Origin: JACCTH01 sp035253825
GTDB taxonomy: Bacteria; Actinomycetota; Acidimicrobiia; Spongiisociales; ZC4RG35
NCBI GenBank assembly: GCA_035253825.1
Contig: DATFBM010000008.1
Span: 35,373-99,372, forward strand
Reading direction: 5' to 3'
Length of the DNA stretch: 64,000 nucleotides
The translations under genes and the position numbers were made by a program. Positions 48,251 to 56,052 of this stretch are shown piece after piece; position 1 is the first letter of the stretch; each line of letters starts with the position of its first letter. Below the pieces are notes generated by a model, which saw only the letters and a list, made by a program, of their open reading frames with translations, had not been told where the DNA came from and did not search any database.

Positions 48251-49489
48251 ATGAGAGAAGCGTTCTTCGCGCTGAGCACCGATTGGAAAGAGGGGATCAA
48301 CTGGGCCAACGTTCGGGAGTGGCGCCTGAAGCGAGCCCATGAGGCGATGGAGCGGCACGGGCTTGGTGCCTTGTTGCTCTTCTACGACGAGAACATGCGG
48401 TATGTCTCCTCGACCTTGACTCCGGGATGGAACCGACTCAAACCGGGGCTCCGCTATGTGGTGCTGGCTAGGGGAAAGAAGCCGATCGTCTACGAGCAGG
48501 GCGACATCGGTTTCCACCTCCAAGTGCACAACCCTTGGATTCCCAAGGAGAACATCCGCTATTCCTACGCCTGGATCAAGGGAGCAGTGGGCCCAGCGGC
48601 TGAGCAGCAGGTCACCAAGTTCGTCGGCTCGTTGATGAACGATCTTGAAGAGGCGGGCGTCAAGGACGAGCCGCTGGGCGTCGACTTCATCGACATCAAC
48701 CTGATCAAGCAGTTCGAAACCAGAGGCATCACCTGGACGGACGGGATGTCGCCGATGATGGAGGCGCGGGCGATCAAGAGCCCAGATGAGATCAAGGCGT
48801 TCTCGATTGTTGGTGCCATCTGCGACTACGTCCACTACGAAATCACCAACTTCATCAAGCCCGGGCTCAGCGAGAACGAAGTGGCCGCCTTCGGGTTCGA
48901 GAAGCTCTATTCGATTCCCGGAATGGAAGACGTCGAGGACGTGATCGTCTCCTCCGGTCCCAACGCCTGGCCCAACTGGCGCAACTTCTCCGACCGGATG
49001 ATCCGGCCTGGCGAGCTCGTCATCGTCGACCTCGCCGCTCTTACCTGGAACGGGTTCAAATCCTGCGTCTACCGCACCTACTGCGTCGGGGGAGAGCCGA
49101 GCGACGAGCACAAGCAGACCTACGACTTGGCCCACCGCTGGCTTTGGGACTCGATCGAGGCGACCAGGCCGGGTGTCACCACCGCCGACGTTGCTTCCAA
49201 GTGGCCTTCGGCCAAGGAGATTTGGGGCTACGAAGAGGAAGACCAAGCGGCGGCCAACTTCTGGGGCCACGGCCTTGGCCTCGCCCAGTACGACCCGCCC
49301 GTGATATCCCGCATCTGGTCACTCGATCACCCGGTTGAAATCCAGACCGGGATGACGTTCGCCCTCGAGACTCAGCATGGCAAGCTCCATGATCACGGGG
49401 TGCGACTCGAGGAGATGCTCTACGTCACCGACACCGGGATCGAAATGGTGTCGAGCTATGCCAGCCACGGGATCATCACCGTCAAATGA
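48251..49489 (+). CDS. M24 family metallopeptidase-like protein
   Basis: A 412-residue pita-bread-fold protein of the M24B (Xaa-Pro dipeptidase/creatinase) family with an N-terminal creatinase-like domain to about residue 170. Family blocks are EARAIKSPDEI, GHGLGL and the last Glu in VRLEEMLYVTDTG. The usual five metal ligands are incomplete: the first Asp is in IVDLAALTW, the second Asp (as in xDITRT) is replaced in FKSCVYRTYCVG by Cys. His in WGHGLGL and Glu in FALETQHG remain. It may be metal-poor like creatinase or act on a non-peptide. A TATAGT hexamer lies nine bases before the ATG. Confidence 0.87.
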   Translation: MREAFFALSTDWKEGINWANVREWRLKRAHEAMERHGLGALLLFYDENMRYVSSTLTPGWNRLKPGLRYVVLARGKKPIVYEQGDIGFHLQVHNPWIPKENIRYSYAWIKGAVGPAAEQQVTKFVGSLMNDLEEAGVKDEPLGVDFIDINLIKQFETRGITWTDGMSPMMEARAIKSPDEIKAFSIVGAICDYVHYEITNFIKPGLSENEVAAFGFEKLYSIPGMEDVEDVIVSSGPNAWPNWRNFSDRMIRPGELVIVDLAALTWNGFKSCVYRTYCVGGEPSDEHKQTYDLAHRWLWDSIEATRPGVTTADVASKWPSAKEIWGYEEEDQAAANFWGHGLGLAQYDPPVISRIWSLDHPVEIQTGMTFALETQHGKLHDHGVRLEEMLYVTDTGIEMVSSYASHGIITVK

Positions 49490-49496
49490 TCCGAGG

Positions 49497-50633
49497 TTGA
49501 TCACAAGTCTCGACCAACCGACGGCCCTCGATCCCGAACGCGTCGGTGCCAAGGCGGCGGCGTTGGCCATCGCTCGCCAGGACGGACTTCCAGTCCTTCC
49601 CGGGTTCGTGGTCGAGTCGTCCGCATCTCGACCACATATGGACCTGGGCGCATCGGCCTTCCGTTCCCGCGGTTCGGGTGGCGCCCGGCTGGCAGTGAGC
49701 TCCGAGCCCATCGCCGCCGCCGATCTGATCATCGACGCCGGGCGGAAGCTGGCGCCCACTCTGGTGGTCCGCTCCTCCAGCCCGCTCGAGTCGAGCGGAT
49801 ACTGGGCGGGGGCCTTCACCTCTTATATCGGTATTGCTCCCGAGGAGCTGCCCAGGGCGATCGCCGGCTGCTGGGCCTCCGCCTTCTCGGTCGACGCTCT
49901 CGGCCGCCAGAGCAAAGTGGGAATCGCGCCCGGCACGGTACCGATGGCGGTTCTGGTGGAGCCCGCCATCGAACCGGACGTCGGGGGAGTGGCCGAAGTC
50001 AGGCCTGATGGGTCACTTCGCGTCGAGGCGGTAGCTGGGTCCCCGGCCGGGCTGCTACAGGGATGGGAAAGGGGCGCGGTCGCAACCAAGGGGGAGCGAT
50101 GGCAAGGCGCCGGTGCCATCGCCCTGATCGGAGCCGAGACGCTCGACCACCTCGGGGCGGTCCTCGGAAAGGTGAGCGAGCGCTATGGCTACGACCGGTG
50201 CGAATGGGGCCTCGCCTCCTCTCTATGGATTCTTCAGCTACAGAAGACGGAAAGGCATGAGCCAAGCGCCTGGGAGTCTTCAAAGCTTGCAATGGTCCTC
50301 GCCCAGGGGCCTCGATACCAGGGCATCGCCGCGGCAAATGGAGTCGGAATTGGCCGCCGGCATCATGTCGATGGACAAGACCCCAAGGCGCCGCCGGCGG
50401 GTGCGGTAATCACCGCTTCGACGGCTTTGCCCAGCCTCTCCCAGCTGATCTGGGGAGCCGCCGGCCTCGTCACCGACCGCGGCAGCCCGGCCGCTCATGT
50501 CTTTGAGGCGGCGAGATCGCTCGGGGTGCCGGCGGTCTGCGGGGTCGATCTCGGACCGGCTACCGAACAGATCGTCGCCGTCGACGGCTACTCGGGGGTG
50601 GTGGCGACTCTTCCGGCACCGCCGATCCCGTAG
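49497..50633 (+). CDS. PEP/pyruvate dikinase-like protein with swivelling domain
   Basis: A 378-residue protein combining an N-terminal segment like the pyruvate-phosphate dikinase ATP-binding domain (VGAKAAALAIARQDGLPVLPGFVV; TLVVRSSSPLESSGYWAGAF, about residues 75-94) with a C-terminal PEP-utilising swivelling domain whose phospho-acceptor His is in GSPAAHVFEAARSLGVPAVCG (about residue 337). The PEP-binding barrel is absent and the ATP-grasp part is shorter than in PpsA. The start is TTG at 49497, seven bases after the M24 stop. The end overlaps the opposite-strand amidohydrolase gene by 46 bases. Substrate unknown. Confidence 0.78.
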   Translation: MITSLDQPTALDPERVGAKAAALAIARQDGLPVLPGFVVESSASRPHMDLGASAFRSRGSGGARLAVSSEPIAAADLIIDAGRKLAPTLVVRSSSPLESSGYWAGAFTSYIGIAPEELPRAIAGCWASAFSVDALGRQSKVGIAPGTVPMAVLVEPAIEPDVGGVAEVRPDGSLRVEAVAGSPAGLLQGWERGAVATKGERWQGAGAIALIGAETLDHLGAVLGKVSERYGYDRCEWGLASSLWILQLQKTERHEPSAWESSKLAMVLAQGPRYQGIAAANGVGIGRRHHVDGQDPKAPPAGAVITASTALPSLSQLIWGAAGLVTDRGSPAAHVFEAARSLGVPAVCGVDLGPATEQIVAVDGYSGVVATLPAPPIP

Positions 50634-51616
50634 AGCCGGGCGGCGGTTCCACCGCAAATGGCGGCCCGGTCGTCGTCGTCGAGACCTTCTGTGGCCGCAA
50701 TCAACCCCAGCGGGTCGGTTTCGCTCATGTCGAAGGGATAGTCGGTGCCCAAGAGCACGTGGTCGGCACCCACCACCTCGACCAGGTGCCGCAGATAGAG
50801 GGGCTCGAAGACGACTGTGTCGAAGAAAAGCATTTTCATGTAGTGGCTCGGAGGGTGATCGGGGATTTGGGATCTGGTTTCCGGGCGCACCTTCCAGGTG
50901 TGGTCGGCGCGGGAGGCGTAGAACGGCAGGTAGCCACCCCCGTGCACGAGGATGACCTTGAGGTGGGGATGCTCCTCGAAGAGGCCGCTGAAGATCAATC
51001 GAGTAGCAGCCACCATCGTCTCCAACGGATTGCCAATGCAATTGACCAGGAAGTAGTTCCCCAAGCGCTGGCTCTCGGGATAGCCGCTCGGGTGGATGAT
51101 GACGGGGATGCCCTTGGCCTCCACTGCCGCCCAGAAAGGCCGGAATTGGGGCTCGTCGAGGTTGGCGCCGTTCACCGTTCCGCCGATCTGGAGTCCCTTG
51201 AATCCAAGCTCGTCGACCGCCCGGTCGATCTCGTCGATAGCGAGATCGACGTCTTGGAGAGGGACCGTCGCCCCCAGGGCGACGAAGCGGTCCGGGTAGG
51301 CGGCCGCCGCCGCGGCCAGATTGTCGTTCTGGATCCGGGCCGACTCTGCCCCGCTTGGCGCCGGAGCCCAGTAGAAGTACTCGGAGACGAAAGTGGATAG
51401 CCCCTGAACGTCGATCCCCATCCGGTCCATTGCCTCGATTCGCAAAGCCGGATCGGTGAGGGCGGGGAGGATGCCTTGCACCATCGCCAGGTTGTGAGCC
51501 ACCGAGTCGGCGCCCATGAAGTAGTCATAGGGCTCGTGCTCGGGACGGCGGAAGGGCTCGACAGGCGGCCTGCTCCCTTGTGTGGCTAGATGGCAATGAA
51601 TGTCAACTGTTGTCAT
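50588..51616 (-). CDS. Amidohydrolase family protein (ACMSD/resorcylate decarboxylase-like)
   Basis: TIM-barrel amidohydrolase-2 family enzyme of 342 residues, the group containing aminocarboxymuconate-semialdehyde decarboxylase and gamma-resorcylate decarboxylase. Metal ligands are DIHCHLA (HxH, residues 5-10), His in VIIHPSGYPE (about 174), His in ILVHGGGYLPFY (about 224) and Asp in LLGTDYPFDMS (about 294). It probably hydrolyses or decarboxylates an aromatic or heterocyclic acid. It converges on the dikinase-like gene and overlaps it by 46 bases. Confidence 0.9.
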   Translation of the reverse strand: MTTVDIHCHLATQGSRPPVEPFRRPEHEPYDYFMGADSVAHNLAMVQGILPALTDPALRIEAMDRMGIDVQGLSTFVSEYFYWAPAPSGAESARIQNDNLAAAAAAYPDRFVALGATVPLQDVDLAIDEIDRAVDELGFKGLQIGGTVNGANLDEPQFRPFWAAVEAKGIPVIIHPSGYPESQRLGNYFLVNCIGNPLETMVAATRLIFSGLFEEHPHLKVILVHGGGYLPFYASRADHTWKVRPETRSQIPDHPPSHYMKMLFFDTVVFEPLYLRHLVEVVGADHVLLGTDYPFDMSETDPLGLIAATEGLDDDDRAAICGGTAARLYGIGGAGRVATTPE

Positions 51617-52150
51617 TCACCGGAGTCTCGGGCGGCTAGTACCAATCGTCAGTCTGCTCGTCGCCCAGCAGCCTTCCACTGATTCGCTCCGGAACGATCC
51701 GCACCCACCGCATGGGGATGTCGTCTTGGAGCAGGGGCGCAACCCGGTCTCGGCCGCGTCCTTCGCCTCGACCGCATCCGCCAGTGTGCAGATCCCATTG
51801 ACTAGGACGCTCCAACCGGTCCCTGTGGCTGGGATCCAGCCGTCCACCTCGAAAGCAACCTGCCGTCCGCTGGTGGCCTGAGCTAGCCGCGAGCCGCCCG
51901 TGGCAAGGAAATAGATCCTCCCGTTGTGGAACCGGTAGGTCACGGGGTAGATCTGCGGAGTGCCGTGGTCATCGACGAAGCCGATTCGTCCCAAGGTCCG
52001 ATCGGCAAGAAACTGAGCGCAGCGCGCTTGGGACAAGGTGTGAAAGCGTGTGGCCCGCCGGTGAACAACTCCCAGCTGGTCACCGCTTCCCTGCGCGACT
52101 TCTTCCATGATCTCCATATTCAAGGCCGCTCTGCCTGGCGATAGGGCCAT
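51617..52150 (-). CDS. PPOX-fold flavin/F420-binding protein, C-terminus frameshifted
   Basis: A pyridoxamine-phosphate-oxidase-like protein. Conserved sequence runs from HRRATRFHTLSQARCAQFLA through GRIGFVDDHGTPQIYPVTYR and GRQVAFEVDGWIP to VLVNGICTLADA. After about residue 136 the reading turns into unrelated Cys/Ser-rich sequence. The family C-terminus (MRWVRIVPERISGRLLG) is present in another frame and ends at 51636, so a single missing base in the CCCC run near 51745 explains it. This is either a real frameshift or a sequence error. The start is uncertain: ATG at 52150, 52117 or 52108. Confidence 0.78.
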   Translation of the reverse strand: MALSPGRAALNMEIMEEVAQGSGDQLGVVHRRATRFHTLSQARCAQFLADRTLGRIGFVDDHGTPQIYPVTYRFHNGRIYFLATGGSRLAQATSGRQVAFEVDGWIPATGTGWSVLVNGICTLADAVEAKDAAETGLRPCSKTTSPCGGCGSFRSESVEGCWATSRLTIGTSRPRLR

Positions 52151-52177
52151 ACGGTAGGTTCGCGTCAGGGTCGGAAT

Positions 52178-52210
52178 CGCGAAAGACGGGCCGGCGGCCC
52201 GTCTTTCGCG
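52178..52210. terminator. Strong hairpin terminator after hsp20
   Basis: Perfect 15-base stem CGCGAAAGACGGGCC/GGCCCGTCTTTCGCG with loop GGC, between the hsp20 stop (52228) and the PPOX gene start (52150). As both genes run on the minus strand, it likely separates two transcripts. Confidence 0.8.
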
Positions 52211-52227
52211 GTCCCCGTGCAGGTCGG

Positions 52228-52668
52228 TCAGCTAGTCGAGATTTCTACCGGGATCTTGGTCGGTTCGAATTTCGCCTTCTCTTCCGGCAGCAAGACCTTG
52301 ACGGTCAAAACCCCATCCTTGTAATTGGCCGAGACCTTGTCGGCGCTGACGCCTTCCGGGACTGGGATCCTGCGTACGAACTTGCCATATCTCCGTTCGT
52401 GGACATACCGGTCCTCGTCCTTGACCTCTTTCTCCGCGCTCTTCTCTCCCTTGATCATGAGAAAGTCCTCGTCGACCGTGATCTCCATGTCCTGGGCGGG
52501 ATCGATCCCGGGCAGCTCGGCCTTGATGATCAGTTCGCCATCGGTGCGAGTTGCATCGATCGACGGGCGGAAATCGAACTCACGACCTTCAAAAAGCCGA
52601 GGGAATCGGAACATAGGGTCCCAGTCTCTGTCGAGTTCGAAGAAGGGTCTCCAAAGCTCCAGCTTCAT
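52228..52668 (-). CDS. Hsp20/alpha-crystallin small heat-shock protein
   Basis: A 146-residue small heat-shock chaperone that holds unfolding proteins in the cytoplasm. The alpha-crystallin domain spans about residues 35-130 with ELPGIDPAQDMEITVDEDFL, RRYGKFVRRIPVPEGVSADK and the family ending DGVLTVKVLLPE. A strong ribosome site AAGGAGGTG lies eight bases before the ATG. It sits in a group of stress-type genes (PPOX, MgtE-like, OsmC), and a relic of a second copy lies at 53936-53970. Confidence 0.96.
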   Translation of the reverse strand: MKLELWRPFFELDRDWDPMFRFPRLFEGREFDFRPSIDATRTDGELIIKAELPGIDPAQDMEITVDEDFLMIKGEKSAEKEVKDEDRYVHERRYGKFVRRIPVPEGVSADKVSANYKDGVLTVKVLLPEEKAKFEPTKIPVEISTS

Positions 52669-52857
52669 CGCTTCACCTCCTTCCAGGCTCGCTGGTTGCC
52701 GGCCTGACCACAGGCAAACCGGGGCCAGGCCCGTGCGATGATCATCTTGTCCAAAGACTCTGACCGCCAGGGTCGAACGTCACATCCTCGAGCTAGCTGC
52801 TCGCGAGCCGCGACCAGACTTTCTGCAGGGAGGGACAGCGCGATAGCGTTGTTACTC

Positions 52858-53841
52858 ATGGCGGTTCGATTGCCTCCCGAAACCAGCGCCCCTCCCACCA
52901 TCGCCCTCGCCTACGCCACCCAGCGAGTTCCCATTGCCTCGCCCTTGGAGCCGGCGGCTGCGGTCCTGGGACGATTGAGGGAGCCCGAAGCCTTCGACAG
53001 CATTGCCGAGGTCGCCGTCGTAGAGCATGAGCGACTGATAGGTGTCGTACGTCTCGAAGACCTGGTCCTGGCGCCGAGGCCAACCCCGGTCTCGGAAATA
53101 ATGGACCCTGACCCTCCAAACATCGGACCGGGAGCCGATCAGGAGGCGGCAGCCCAAAAGGCGGTAGAGCACCAGGAGTGCAGCCTGGCCGTCGTCGCCG
53201 AGGACGGCGCCTTTCTTGGTTTCATCCCTCCGCATCGCATGCTCCGAGTGCTCCTGGACGAGCATCGCGAGGACTTGGCTCGCATCTCGGGCTACCTGCA
53301 CGAGAGCGCTCGGGCCCGCGGCGCCAGCGAAGAGCGACTGCTCAGGCGTTTCTGGCACCGCTTCCCATGGCTTTTGGCCGGATTGGCGGCAGCAATGGCG
53401 GCCGCGGCGATGGTCTCGGCGTTCGAGCAGGGGCTGGCAGCGCATCTGGAGTTGGCCTTCTTCGTTCCCGGCGTGGTCTACATCGCCGACGCGATCGGAA
53501 CCCAGACCGAGACGCTGGTAGTCAGAGGGCTCTCGGTGGGCGTTTCGGTTTCGGCGGTGATGCGACGGGAGCTCATCACGGGAGTTGCCTTGGGAGCCGT
53601 CCTGGGAGCGATCGCCTATCCCATCGTCGCCTTTTGGTTCGACCCGCGGATCGCCTTGACCGTCTCGTCGAGCCTCCTGGCAGCGTCCACGGTCGCCACC
53701 GGAGTGGCCATGGCTCTCCCTTGGCTGTTCTCCGCCCTCGATATCGATCCGGCGTTCGGAAGCGGGCCGTTGGCCACGGTCATCCAGGACCTCTTGTCGC
53801 TCGCCATCTACTTCGCGTTCGGCACCCTGATACTGCTTTGA
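52858..53841 (+). CDS. MgtE-like magnesium transporter with CBS domain
   Basis: A 327-residue membrane protein. Residues 20-140 contain a CBS pair (PLEPAAAVLGRLREP; VAVVEHERLIGVVRLEDL; CSLAVVAEDGAFLGFIPPHR), followed by a connecting helix and about five transmembrane helices of the MgtE channel domain with VYIADAIGTQTETLVVRGLS, the pore-motif region. The N-terminal helical MgtE_N domain found in canonical proteins (about 450 residues) is absent. ATG at 52858 is preferred over a longer frame that runs back towards the hsp20 gene. It probably mediates Mg2+ flux gated by CBS ligands. Confidence 0.85.
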   Translation: MAVRLPPETSAPPTIALAYATQRVPIASPLEPAAAVLGRLREPEAFDSIAEVAVVEHERLIGVVRLEDLVLAPRPTPVSEIMDPDPPNIGPGADQEAAAQKAVEHQECSLAVVAEDGAFLGFIPPHRMLRVLLDEHREDLARISGYLHESARARGASEERLLRRFWHRFPWLLAGLAAAMAAAAMVSAFEQGLAAHLELAFFVPGVVYIADAIGTQTETLVVRGLSVGVSVSAVMRRELITGVALGAVLGAIAYPIVAFWFDPRIALTVSSSLLAASTVATGVAMALPWLFSALDIDPAFGSGPLATVIQDLLSLAIYFAFGTLILL

Positions 53842-53935
53842 ACCGGGCCAGGGACTTCGGCCTCTACCGGGGCCGATCTAAACGCCCCTTGACTCGACCC
53901 GCGAGCCGTAGCGGCTTCTTGAATCAAGCACAATG

Positions 53936-53970
53936 ATCTTGTCGGCACTGACGCCCTCAGGACCACGTCT
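53936..53970 (-). pseudogene. Possible Hsp20 gene relic
   Basis: On the minus strand this stretch reads GPEGVSADKI, against VPEGVSADKV in the nearby Hsp20. The core of 22 bases differs at two positions from the hsp20 gene. It lies just after the stop of the unknown gene at 53974-54363 and has no further similarity, so it is a short remnant or chance match. Confidence 0.35.
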
Positions 53971-53973
53971 TTG

Positions 53974-54363
53974 TCATTGCTCGCCGGCTTCGACTTCGGC
54001 GGCCAGAGCATCGAGATCACCGGCCACGGGCACGTGACTCCATATCCGCAGACCCTGGAGTAGGCCGGCGTACTCGACGGCCTGATCTCGCGGGACCACG
54101 ACCCTGATCGGTACATCCTCGCCCAGCGACCTCTTGTATTGGCGAAGGATGGCGCGGTATTGGGGGCGGTCGAGATCGAGCTCAAAGACGATCCCGCGGG
54201 CCCCTTCGGCCAGCTGGCAGCCCTCCCCTTTCAGGATAGGGCACAGAGTGCCTGGCGCAGGCCCATTACAGACTATGACGCGGTGTCCCAGCTGTTCGAG
54301 GAAGTGTTTATCCGCGACCCTTTCACCGGCGGGAACATCGAAAAGTATGTAGTCCTCAGACAT
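53974..54363 (-). CDS. Cys-rich hypothetical protein in stress cluster
   Basis: A 129-residue soluble protein of unknown function. It starts SEDYILFDVPAGERVADKHF and has three cysteines arranged VIVCNGPAPGTLCPILKGEGC (residues 31-51), followed by alternating strands and helices (GIVFELDLDRP, VPIRVVVPRDQA) that suggest a Rossmann-like or receiver-like fold. The ATG at 54363 is fixed by AAAGGAGCC six bases upstream. It is divergent from osmC with 268 bases between, and next to MgtE-like and Hsp20 genes, so a stress role is plausible but unproven. Confidence 0.72.
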   Translation of the reverse strand: MSEDYILFDVPAGERVADKHFLEQLGHRVIVCNGPAPGTLCPILKGEGCQLAEGARGIVFELDLDRPQYRAILRQYKRSLGEDVPIRVVVPRDQAVEYAGLLQGLRIWSHVPVAGDLDALAAEVEAGEQ

Positions 54364-54631
54364 CTCGGGCTCCTTTGGCACAGCTTGTCTACGAAAGCTC
54401 CTGTCCGACAAGGGGAAAAAGTCCGTATCTGGTGAGGCTTTTTCGTGATAGGCACCCGGCGACCATGAAAGCGACACCCCATGGCGGTCGAGGCTTGGTA
54501 GCCCTGAAACGTGGGAGTAGACGCATATCTGCGATTGGCAGGTAGATGTCGATTGAGGCCCGGCGATGCAGGTCGCGATTCCCAGCGGTAGATTGCGACG
54601 GAGTTTCAGTGAAAGATGGAGGGCCGCGTCG
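54364..54631. other. Divergent intergenic region without a recognised element
   Basis: The 268 bases between the divergent unknown gene and osmC hold both promoters. A 6-base inverted pair CTTGTC/GACAAG (54384-54389 and 54407-54412) is the only symmetry noticed; a ribosome site GGAGGG at 54618-54623 serves osmC. No RNA gene or repeat was seen. Confidence 0.4.
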
Positions 54632-55129
54632 ATGAGGGCCGAACTGATATCTGAGACCGCCAAGCTGTGGGAGGCCGAACCGGACAAGGCCTGGGGAAGG
54701 CCGACGGTCAAGGCGCGCTCGGAGGGCGCTCTCGCAGTGATGGAGGCTGGAACATTCTCCTGGCAGGCCGACCTTCCGTCCCCCCTCGGCGGGTCGAACC
54801 AGGCCCCCAGCCCCACGGCCCTCCTGCTGAGCGCTCTGGCAGGCTGTGCGGTTGTATTCATCCGCGACACCCTTGGTCCCCAGCTGGGCGTGAGCATCGA
54901 GAGCGTCGAAGCGACTGCCTCATGTGAAGCCGACAGCCGTGGGCTGCTGGGCATGGAGGGTGCCGAACCCGATCTAGGGAACATCGGAATCGATATCCGA
55001 GTGGTTTCTCCCGATGGCGAGGACGGGGTCAACCGTGTCATGGCCGCCTGGAAGGAGCGCTGCCCGATCTACCTATCCCTCACCAAGCCGATGGCCGTGA
55101 GGGTCGACGTCGGCATAGAGAACGCCTAA
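54632..55129 (+). CDS. OsmC/Ohr family peroxiredoxin-like protein
   Basis: A 165-residue OsmC-fold protein that reduces organic hydroperoxides in related bacteria. The two reactive cysteines are in LAGCAVVFIRD (about residue 72) and ERCPIYLSLT (about 148), with the preceding SPTALLLSAL helix as in the family. ATG at 54632 is supported by GGAGGG eight bases upstream; a longer frame from 54566 is not conserved-looking. It belongs to the stress cluster with Hsp20 and PPOX genes. Confidence 0.88.
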   Translation: MRAELISETAKLWEAEPDKAWGRPTVKARSEGALAVMEAGTFSWQADLPSPLGGSNQAPSPTALLLSALAGCAVVFIRDTLGPQLGVSIESVEATASCEADSRGLLGMEGAEPDLGNIGIDIRVVSPDGEDGVNRVMAAWKERCPIYLSLTKPMAVRVDVGIENA

Positions 55130-55185
55130 TCGCAGCATTGGAGGGCTGTTGCCTAGCCGGCGCCGCGGCTCGAGGCCGCGTTCCG

Positions 55186-56052
55186 TCAGGACAAGAGGAC
55201 GATGGTGGCGCCGGTCAATACCAGGGTCACCCCAGCGAAGAAACGCGGGTTCATCCGCTCAAATGGTTGGTGGAACATGATCGGCACCAGGGCGATGACG
55301 AAGATCACCGACAGCTGCTGGATGGTGATGGCGATGGCAATGGTGGTGAGGTCGAAGGACAACCATTGCGAAGACACTGCGATTGCACCGCAGAGGCCAG
55401 CGAACGCAATCCAGCGCACCGCGGAGGTGGGATACGGCTTCCATCCGCCGGTGGCGGTGAGCAACGTCGCATAAACCAGCACGCTCGAGGCGAGACCGAT
55501 CGTCAAGCCTTCAAGCGGGTGATCGAACCTTTCCAATCCGAATCGGATCAAGATGGGTGTCGACCCCCAAATCAATGCCACGGCCAACGCGAACCAAGGC
55601 CGGCGCCATTCATCAGATCCTGACACTCTTCCACTAAGAGAGATCAGCGCCACCCCGATCACGGCCAGCAGCACGCCTCCCACGATCGATACCGTGAGTG
55701 GCTCGTCGAGAGCGATGGCGGCCACCAGAGTGCCGATGATCGGAGCTGCCGAGACGAGGGCGCCAGTGCGGGCGACCCCGATGGTCTGCTGGCTGAGTGC
55801 AAGCAGCGTCCATCCCCCGACGAAATGAAAGAGGGTGGTCACCCCGAAGATCACTACCGCGGACCATGGGGCCGAGAACAGCAACCCAAAGTCGCCGACA
55901 AGCGCCGCACGAAGAAGCAAGACGGCTTCCACCGCCACCAGAAGCCCGAAGGCGGTTCGGTAGGCGTCCACCAGCTGGTTCGCCTTCCGGTTGGAGACTT
56001 GGAGGAACGCGAATCCGATTGCCGCCACCAGGGCCCAGAGAGGCCCGGTCAA
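55186..56052 (-). CDS. EamA/DMT family transporter
   Basis: A 288-residue drug/metabolite transporter with ten helices in two EamA repeats; the first repeat ends ALDEPLTVSIVGGVLLAVIG and the second ends HQPFERMNPRFFAGVTLVLTG, the typical repeat C-terminal motif. Substrate unknown. The start is TTG at 56052, overlapping the stop of the LLM oxidoreductase by four bases; longer frames run through that gene in another frame. Confidence 0.87.
   Translation of the reverse strand: MTGPLWALVAAIGFAFLQVSNRKANQLVDAYRTAFGLLVAVEAVLLLRAALVGDFGLLFSAPWSAVVIFGVTTLFHFVGGWTLLALSQQTIGVARTGALVSAAPIIGTLVAAIALDEPLTVSIVGGVLLAVIGVALISLSGRVSGSDEWRRPWFALAVALIWGSTPILIRFGLERFDHPLEGLTIGLASSVLVYATLLTATGGWKPYPTSAVRWIAFAGLCGAIAVSSQWLSFDLTTIAIAITIQQLSVIFVIALVPIMFHQPFERMNPRFFAGVTLVLTGATIVLLS

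Noticed and set aside
48215..49270. 351-codon minus-strand frame
   Set aside because: Antisense to the M24 gene and without domain features.
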